A DNA stretch of 64,000 bases from Cafeteria roenbergensis (Eukaryota > Sar > Bigyra > Bicosoecida > Cafeteriaceae), in the NCBI GenBank assembly GCA_008330645.1, contig VLTN01000003.1:682001-746000 (forward strand), written 5' to 3'. The translations under genes and the position numbers were made by a program. Shown in pieces: positions 58,256 through 64,000 of this stretch (position 1 is the stretch's first letter; every line of letters begins with the position of its first letter). The notes under the pieces were generated by a model that did not search any database, was not told the origin of the DNA, and worked only from the letters and a program-made list of their open reading frames with translations.

Positions 58256-59478
58256 TTGGTGACGACGACGACGACCTGATGGGCCTGGAAAGCGTTCGCG
58301 GGGAGTCGGTCGTCGGGGGGAGCTCTTCGAGACCCGGGCGGAGCTCGTTCCAGCAGCCCGGCTCCGCGTCGAGAGGCCTATCGTCGGTGCTTGTGGACCA
58401 GAGCAGGACCGAGGAGCGCGTGCCCAGCGGCGGCCGCTATCTCTCCGGGAATGCTTTCCGCCAACCGTCGGGCGACAGCGGGCTTGGCTCGCCCCAGCTT
58501 GATTCGGGGCGGGGCCGGCGCGAGGGGGGCAGGTCGAGGCAGCCATCGGAGGACTTTTTCCCGGGATCGGGTGCTTACACCTCCATGACGGCGAGGGGCC
58601 TGTCCGCCATGCCGGCGAGCACGCTCATGCCCGTGCAAACCCACCGGGGCGTGTCGGGCGTGATGCCAGATTTCGGGTTGCCGAGCGAGGGCCAGCGCTC
58701 GGGTGGCATGCCGACCAACCTGTACCGGTCTCTGAGCTTGCTCTCCCATGACGACAGCGGTGAGCACGGGGCAGGCGGACCGCTGCGGCTGCGGCCGTCT
58801 CTGTCTGCGCCGCTGCATTCCGACGAGATGCAGTCCCACTCGGGCGGCCCGGCCCTGGGCCAGCGGGGCGTGTCGGGCTCCTCGGCATTCAACGAGCTCG
58901 GCTTCGCCGGCAGTCTGATCGCGTCTCAGACGCTAGGCACCATTGTGCGCCCCGTCCCTGCCCCGCCAAGGGGCTCCACAGAGTCGCTGGTGGCAAGCAT
59001 CGCCAAGCAGCCAGTTGCGCTTGGCCGCCAGCTGCTGCTTTTGCCCGCCTCTGACGCTCGCGGCGACCTGGTCGGGGCCTACATTGTGCCGTTCCTGCGC
59101 CCGCGAGGCCCCGGGGGCGGGCCCGGGTCGCTGGACAGCGCCGCCCGCCAGCCAGTCCCTTCGCATTTGCCCTTCCTTCGGCGGTCCCAGCTCACGGAAA
59201 CGACCGTGGGCGACGCGCTGGCGCAGGCGCAGGCCACCGACATGCAGGGCATCGCCGTGGGGGATGTTTGCGATGACGACACGACGTACTGCCGTGTCGT
59301 CAGTGACAGGACGCTGCGTGAGCAGGCCTTGGTGGGCGCTATCCGGGCTGGCGCCACGCCCGTTGCCTCTGGGACGAGCGAGGGCGGGCAGAACAACCCG
59401 AGAATCATCGCGTCCCGAGTGCTTGATGAATACGTCAATGGCCCGCTCAGGTCAGCCGACGCGACCGGCCGCGATTAG
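55095..59478 (+). CDS. Unrecognised large protein: two beta-rich N-terminal blocks, Cys/His cluster, long disordered tail
   Basis: Three exons are proposed: 55095-55286, 55460-55734 and 55974-59478 (junctions phase 0 and phase 2), about 1323 residues. The first two exons and the start of the third form two similar beta-rich blocks. Block 1 has LRLMWMMAPPAAVLCG and then FTISLTELSAVLGGSLVLRA. Block 2 starts AFTHEQPEIWYRDGGG, has LLYETGEPVTDQSI, and ends SKNHMNRRFRLCVS. A link of the type DVAPALSNPVTVKSK follows. Near residues 430-480 there is WQAIAYRPTK, then ITCPCCAATHRTWEL and GIEHRNGCPIKR, a possible zinc site (CPxC, H, H, C). The remaining roughly 800 residues are disordered, with poly-Asp runs and Ser/Gly/Arg-rich patches. 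I recall a similar two-block architecture in oomycete and diatom hypothetical proteins but cannot name a family. A nuclear regulatory role is only a guess. Confidence 0.78.
58045..58071. repeat. GAC/GAT microsatellite (poly-Asp run 1)
   Basis: Nine consecutive aspartate codons, mostly GAC, in the disordered tail of the 1323-residue protein. Confidence 0.9.
58219..58242. repeat. GAC microsatellite (poly-Asp run 2)
   Basis: Eight GAC codons in a row, followed by further Asp/Gly codons up to about 58275. The same trinucleotide as at 58045 and, on the other strand, at 45395. Confidence 0.9.
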
Positions 59479-59663
59479 AGCAGCCTGGTCTGTTCCTCTG
59501 TGCGTGTGTTCTCGTTGCTTGAGCGCATCCGTCCCAGTATGTTGCATCCTTTACGCTCCAATCGCGCCTTCCTCTACGCTGCTGGCAAACATTGGTGCAG
59601 AGCCTCGAGGCCGCGCAAGGCCGCACAGCGTCGGCGCGTCTTCCCGCACTGGGCCAGGGACCG

Positions 59664-61415
59664 ATGCGGCCCCTTGCACACATGGTGCTCGCACTGGCGG
59701 CTTGCGCAGCTCTGGGGCGCGCCGCGCCTTCCTCGGGCGGCGCACAGGCTGACACCAGCGCCGAGGCACATTCGGCAAACCAAGCCGAGCAGCCCCCTGC
59801 CAGCGCCCCAGCCCCCTGGGGCAACATGGGTGGCCTCTCCGAAGAGGACCGCGCTCGCATCGAAGCGCAGGCACGCGACCAGGCCAGGCGCGATGTCGAG
59901 GCGGCTCTGCGCTCTCAGGGCGGACTGCAGTGGCCAGGCGCTCCCGGCCAATGGCGCCGGCATGTGGCGCACGATGAAGGCGCCTTTCCTGCCGAGGAGG
60001 ACAATGCCAATTCGGACTCTTCGGGCGCGGCATCAGAGCCTGAGTTTGCCACGGCGGAAATCACGGATCCCATGAACCCGGCCTTCTTTCTGCAGCCCAA
60101 CGGGAAGCCAGCAGGAGCCAAGAACCCCATGGCGCACTTGCAGGCGGAAGCCGTGTACGGCATCCCCAGCAGCGGGCCTGGCTCTCAGGAGACGGGCGTG
60201 GGAGGCGGCCGCAGTCTGGGTGGGGTGCCAAGCGCGTCCTTTCCTGGTGCCGGCGTTCCTGGCGGTGGCTTCCCGGGTGCCGGCGTTCCCGGCCCTGGCT
60301 TCCCCGGCGCTGGATTCCCGGGCGCTGGATTCCCGGGCGCTGGATTCCCGGGCGCTGGATTCCCTCATTCCGCCCACCAGGGCTCGATGCCCCACGGCTT
60401 CAGCGACCAGTTCCAGGGCGCAATGCCCGGGCACTTCCCAGGCCACCACAGCTTTGGCCAGCCGGGCGGCTTCCCTGGGATGCCGCAGCCACACGCTCAG
60501 CGCCCCAGCGCCTACCGCCGCCGCAACAAGGAACGGAGTGTCCATGCCGCCGCGCCTGGCCCTGCCCCCGAAGGGTGGCGCGGCGGCGCTAGTGGTCCCG
60601 CTGCTGGATCGTGGGGCGGTGTTCCGCCCCAGCCGTGGGGGCCTCAGCCGTGGGGGGCCTTCGCGGGCCGCGCTCCTGCTGGCTGTCCCTGCCCGGAGAT
60701 GGCAAGCGTGCCCGAGCTGCTGAGCATGATGAGCCGCATCGCTGTCGAGCTGCAAGTGCGGCTCTCATCCGGTGCAGGTGCAGGTGCAGGTGCAGGTGCA
60801 GACGCGAGTCGTGGCGCTGGGTCCCGGCCGCCCGTCTGGCAGGCACCGCTCGAGCCAGGGACGGCACATTCTGGCCCGGCGGCGGCGGCGGCGGCTGCTG
60901 CGTCAGAGGGCAAAGCCCGCGATGCCAAGCCTGAGCAGCCAGGGGCGCGCACACCAGCAGACGCAGCGGCAGGGGCACCGACTGGGAGCAGGGCCAACAG
61001 CGCCCGCGACCCGGACTCCATCGGCGACATCCTGGGAGACGTGCTGGCGCAGGCTTCGCGAGAGGCCGCTCGCGGCCGCGGGGCGGCCCCCGCATCGGCG
61101 GGCGGTGCGAGCGGAGACGACCTGCCAGCTGGTCTGTTTGGTCTTGACGGCGAAGGCGCAGCGGGTGGCCTCCAGGGCGAGCTGATGCGAGAGCTGATGC
61201 GGTCGCTGGGTGGCAGCGGCGGCGGCGGAAGCGGTGCGGAGGCGGGCGACGGAATGCAGGCCCTGCAGCAGGTGCTCGCCGATGCGGTCAAGCAGGAGCT
61301 GGGGCAGGCGATGGCCGGCCTGCAGGGGGAGACGCGCGCACCCGCCGAGCACCCGGACACGGGCAGCCGTGGAGAGCAGCGCGAAGCGGGCAAGGCATCG
61401 GCCAGTGACCAGTGA
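59664..61415 (+). CDS. Secreted FPGAG-repeat protein of unknown function
   Basis: From the ATG at 59664 the frame gives 583 residues. It starts MRPLAHMVLALAACAALGRA, a signal peptide; an upstream in-frame extension would bury it. A short charged helix follows (LSEEDRARIEAQARDQARRD). Then comes a low-complexity core with at least seven FPGAG/FPGAGV-type pentapeptides (about residues 190-235), a His/Pro/Gly-rich part, a GA run and a C-terminal helix pair (LQGELMRELMRSL, LQQVLADAVKQELGQAM). Pro-Gly-Phe repeats of this kind occur in structural or elastic secreted proteins. No enzymatic motif is visible. It follows the previous gene by 185 bases on the same strand. Family unknown. Extracellular structural protein is the most economical guess. 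Confidence 0.7.
   Translation: MRPLAHMVLALAACAALGRAAPSSGGAQADTSAEAHSANQAEQPPASAPAPWGNMGGLSEEDRARIEAQARDQARRDVEAALRSQGGLQWPGAPGQWRRHVAHDEGAFPAEEDNANSDSSGAASEPEFATAEITDPMNPAFFLQPNGKPAGAKNPMAHLQAEAVYGIPSSGPGSQETGVGGGRSLGGVPSASFPGAGVPGGGFPGAGVPGPGFPGAGFPGAGFPGAGFPGAGFPHSAHQGSMPHGFSDQFQGAMPGHFPGHHSFGQPGGFPGMPQPHAQRPSAYRRRNKERSVHAAAPGPAPEGWRGGASGPAAGSWGGVPPQPWGPQPWGAFAGRAPAGCPCPEMASVPELLSMMSRIAVELQVRLSSGAGAGAGAGADASRGAGSRPPVWQAPLEPGTAHSGPAAAAAAAASEGKARDAKPEQPGARTPADAAAGAPTGSRANSARDPDSIGDILGDVLAQASREAARGRGAAPASAGGASGDDLPAGLFGLDGEGAAGGLQGELMRELMRSLGGSGGGGSGAEAGDGMQALQQVLADAVKQELGQAMAGLQGETRAPAEHPDTGSRGEQREAGKASASDQ
60306..60364. repeat. 15-base tandem repeat encoding GAGFP
   Basis: Four consecutive, nearly perfect copies of a 15-base unit starting ggcgctggattcc. 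Each encodes one pentapeptide of the FPGAG array. Less regular copies lie just upstream. Confidence 0.93.
60771..60800. repeat. GGTGCA hexanucleotide repeat (Gly-Ala run)
   Basis: Five perfect GGTGCA units, read as a Gly-Ala run in the secreted FPGAG-repeat protein. Confidence 0.93.
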
Positions 61416-61629
61416 GCAGGAAGGCTCGGCGCGAATTCCTGTGGAACCGGGCTGCAAGAGGCGTCTGTGAGCGCCCCGCCGCAACAAGTGTGTGGCCGTC
61501 CCGCGTGAGCCCGCCGCCGTGTCTGGCGCGCGTCGCTCTTGTCAAGGAGCCAGCACGTTCAGCGAACGAAGCTGGCCGGCGCCACAGTTGCGAGCGCCCC
61601 TATCACACACAGACTCGCCTCAGCCAGAC

Positions 61630-62653
61630 TCAGTAGGTTTCGCCGTCCCTGGGCTGCGCAGAGGGCGCGTTGCGGGCAATCTGCTGCAGCTCGGCAAGGG
61701 CCTCAACAATGTTGCTGGTGGGGGTCCAGGCCGCCAGCTTGGGGACTCTGCGGGGATCAACCTGCACCACAAACGGAGAGGGGCGGGGAAGGAGGAGTTT
61801 GGGGGGCGGGAAGGATGAAGGAAACTGGAGGCCGTGGGCCAGGAGCTTGAGGAGCAGGCCCATTGCCAGCTCGTCAATGCCGCGGACGAAATCGTGGGAA
61901 GCATCAGGGCTCACTGCGCCAGAGGCATCCACGACTCCGGGGATGTTGACCTTGCTGTTGAAGCGCAGAGTGGGGGCGGCCACTGGGTAGTCAGGCGGCG
62001 GAATGACGGTCAGCGAGAGGAAGCGGTCCACGAGGCCGCTAGATCCGGCCTGCGAGGGAACCCGCTCCAAAGGCAAGGAGGCGAAAACCAAAGGTGGGTC
62101 TAGGGGTGGACATGGCGCAGCCGCGCGGCCTTGCGATCGCCGCACACTCGCGAACTCACGGGCACGATGATCGACCCCGTGAACTGGCCCATAGCGGTGT
62201 CATCCTCGTCCATGAGGCCTGCGGGGGGCAACGCGCAGATGCACAATAGCTGAACCCGGGTGGTGGGTCAGCCGCATACCGCCTCAGGGCACGAGGAGAG
62301 CTCCTGCGGTCGATCGGGCCAGGTGGTCCTGCGGATCGGCGGCCAGCTCACCCAGCGACACCCCGAAGGGGTTCTTGCCCATCCGCTCCATGTCCAGCTC
62401 GTCAAGGAGCTTGAAGCTCCGCGCTGCGGCATTTCGGGAGGTCCGGGGAGGGGGAGGGGTCAAGCGGGCGCGTTGGGGGCGAACAACGCTGGGGGCGGCA
62501 CGGTGCAAGAAAGGCTGCCAATGAACGCCCCGCCCGCAGCCGGAGGCCACCTGCCGCCGCCGTCAGTCGCGCTGATGCTACCGTGGGAGGCAAGCCTTGA
62601 AAATGGCTCTATCAGTTCTCACGCATGGGGACGGCGGCGGCGGAGGCAGCCAT
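61630..62653 (-). CDS. UBE2V: Ubiquitin-conjugating enzyme variant (UEV / Mms2 type)
   Basis: Five exons: 62653-62623, 62423-62352, 62218-62160, 62049-61915 and 61761-61630. Donors are GTGAGA, GTGAGC, GTGAGT and GTGAGC, all acceptors end CAG, and the introns are 199, 133, 110 and 153 bases. The joined 142-residue protein matches UEVs end to end: VPMPRSFKLLDELD, FGVSLGLMDEDDTAM, QFTGSIIVP, VDRFLSLTVIPPPDYP, PTLRFNSKVNIPGV and a C-terminal helix VEALAELQQIARN. The length equals the usual 137-147. There is no cysteine anywhere, so it cannot be an active E2, as expected for the Mms2/Uev1 partner of Ubc13. With Ubc13 it makes Lys63-linked ubiquitin chains in DNA-damage tolerance and signalling. 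The small first exon was placed by the family's N-terminus. Confidence 0.93.
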
Positions 62654-62862
62654 TTCCTGAGACGACGGTGAGCGCTCGAGTCCGACAGTGAGGTCTGAGT
62701 TGCGAGTGCGGCTGAAAACCTCCGACTCTGCCGCTGGAAGCTGTTGAATAACCGAAACCCGAGCTGCCCGCTCAGGCGCGGCCTCCACTCGACTGGCGCC
62801 GGTTTGACAAGGGAGCTTGGCTCGCAGCGAGGAGCGACCGCACTGGGCCTGGTTGCTGGGCG
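62654..62862. promoter_or_regulatory. Divergent intergenic region, UEV and right-edge gene
   Basis: Only 209 bases separate the UEV ATG (minus) from the ATG of the right-edge frame (plus), so the promoters must overlap or be shared. No named motif seen. Confidence 0.4.
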
Positions 62863-64000
62863 ATGGACTCTGACGACGCGGCGTCGTTTGGGGGCTCGGC
62901 GGGAGACACCTTGTCGGGCGCCAGCCAGCAGGGAGACGACGAGCTCAGCAGCCGCGCCTCAGAGGGCAGTCCGAGCCCGCCACACCGCGTGGAGGGGCGA
63001 CAAGGCGCCTCGGCCTCCGAGCCGCCAGCCGCGGGCAGCGCTGGGGGGGCGCACGAGTCGACGCTGATCACTGAGTCGCGCGCGGACGCTCGCGACCCAG
63101 ATGGGCGCGCTGATGGGGCGCCCAGGCCCGAAACGGCCGTCCCATTGCACCCTCTTTTGCTCCAGAGCCCGCGCTCGCCCACTGCGTCTGCTGCAATGGC
63201 GTCGGGCGGCGCCGGGCCGCTCAGCTCCAGGTTAAGCAACGGCTCCGCTTGGCCCATCGCCGCCGCAGGAAGCGCCAGCGCCCGCTCGTCGGAGTCCGGC
63301 GGCTTGCTTTGCGTGTCGGCAAGCACGGCGCCGCCGCTGTCGCTGGCCTTCGTGCTCCGGGGAGTGTTCGAGGCGGCTGAGCGCTGGGCCGAGCCGCGCT
63401 CTCCCGGAAGCGAGGCGGCCGAAAACGACGACTCGGATGCGCAGCAGGCAGCAAAGACGCTTGCTGACCTGTCGGTGCTTCCCGCACGGTCTCTTCGGTC
63501 CTTGTACCGGCACTGCCGCCTCGTGAAGCGCCAGCGGTGGCAGGGGATGCTGGCATCTCACTCCCAGCCGCTGGGCCGCGGCAGCCGGGGGGAGGCGAGG
63601 AGACGGCTCGTTGAAGACCTCGAGCCGCTGCGGCCAGGCACGGCCGACTCGTGCGAGGCGCAGCCCCCGCCCACGCGATCGGGCGCGCGTCAGGCGCAGG
63701 CGGATGAGGAGCTTCGGCGGATGGAGCGCGAGGAGGAGGAGGCTGAGGAGGTCGCGATGGGGCTGCGGCCTGCGGTTGCGGAAGCCCGTCCCGACTCCCC
63801 GGTCGCGCTTATGCCGGAAGCACTCCAGGCGCTCGCCGATGGCACAGCCAACGCGGCGGAGCTGTGGCAGGCGCTGCCAGAAAGCGAGCACCCGTCCGAG
63901 GCGGCGGTGATGGACGCCCTGGCGATCGAGCTGGCATCAGAGTTCTCCCCTGCGGTCATGGACACGGTGGTGAGCTCGCTGGCAGCCGCAGCGGCTTTGG
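62863..64000 (+). CDS. Open-ended acidic/disordered protein, 3' part beyond window
   Basis: From the ATG at 62863 the frame is open for at least 379 codons to the window edge. The start reads MDSDDAASFGGSAGD. The first 150 residues are Ser/Gly/Ala/Asp-rich and look disordered. A more ordered part follows (LAFVLRGVFEAAERWAE, then SLRSLYRHCRLVKRQRWQGM), then a charged helix (DEELRRMEREEEEAEEVAM). The last residues alternate helices with acidic loops (PEALQALADGTANAAELWQ, DALAIELASEFSPAVMDTV). I do not recognise a family. The ordered C-terminal side may be the start of a helical-repeat domain that continues outside the window. Confidence 0.65.
   Translation, partial: MDSDDAASFGGSAGDTLSGASQQGDDELSSRASEGSPSPPHRVEGRQGASASEPPAAGSAGGAHESTLITESRADARDPDGRADGAPRPETAVPLHPLLLQSPRSPTASAAMASGGAGPLSSRLSNGSAWPIAAAGSASARSSESGGLLCVSASTAPPLSLAFVLRGVFEAAERWAEPRSPGSEAAENDDSDAQQAAKTLADLSVLPARSLRSLYRHCRLVKRQRWQGMLASHSQPLGRGSRGEARRRLVEDLEPLRPGTADSCEAQPPPTRSGARQAQADEELRRMEREEEEAEEVAMGLRPAVAEARPDSPVALMPEALQALADGTANAAELWQALPESEHPSEAAVMDALAIELASEFSPAVMDTVVSSLAAAAAL

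Noticed and set aside
1-64000. tRNA, rRNA, CRISPR or transposon features
   Set aside because: I looked for cloverleaf-like arms, repeat-spacer arrays, inverted terminal repeats and transposase or reverse-transcriptase motifs and found none that I could support by eye.

Overview
This is nuclear DNA from a GC-rich, compact eukaryotic genome, most likely a flagellated single-celled protist. The signs are spliceosomal GT-AG introns of about 110-380 bases, a dynein-regulatory-complex (axonemal) protein, a Lys63-type ubiquitin E2 variant, a USP-class deubiquitinase, a secretory peroxiredoxin, and very short gaps between genes. A GC-rich stramenopile such as a bicosoecid or pelagophyte would fit, and a haptophyte is also possible. 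The sequence alone does not settle the species. I saw no rRNA, tRNA, CRISPR array or transposon.

Left part, 1-37051, minus strand: one gene fills 37 kb. One minus-strand frame is open from an ATG at 37051 to the window edge at base 1. Only one short in-frame intron (36928-36740) looks likely. The product is at least about 12,287 residues, and its C-terminus lies outside the window. In order it has a signal peptide, a Cys-containing N-terminal part with a thrombospondin-type-1-like motif, a very long array of IPT/TIG-like beta modules mixed with a second beta module, about two dozen ephrin-receptor-like CxxGxxC repeats, and the start of another large ectodomain. Two segments, 28057-28528 and 30046-30517, are identical 472-base copies in the same reading frame. 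This giant secreted or surface protein is the main discovery of the window.

Middle part: a secreted two-lobed LamG/concanavalin-like protein (37444-39711) diverges from the giant across a 392-base shared upstream region. It converges on a small basic protein with an Rmp1/NEPRO-like motif. Next, on the minus strand, is a very large acid-lipase-type alpha/beta hydrolase with extra N-terminal and internal segments.

Right part, 46.6-64 kb, more GC-rich: a DRC10/IQCD-like axonemal coiled-coil protein (plus), a signal-peptide 2-Cys peroxiredoxin (minus), a USP36/42-like deubiquitinase with glycine-rich/RGG segments (plus), an unrecognised 1323-residue protein with two beta-rich N-terminal blocks and a Cys/His cluster (plus), a secreted FPGAG-repeat protein (plus), a five-exon UEV/Mms2-type E2 variant (minus), and an open-ended acidic, disordered reading frame leaving the right edge (plus).

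The giant and its LamG neighbour probably act at the cell surface. The USP and the UEV both belong to ubiquitin signalling, but nothing in the sequence links them as a unit. All exon models were read by eye from frame, splice sites and family similarity; none has transcript support here.
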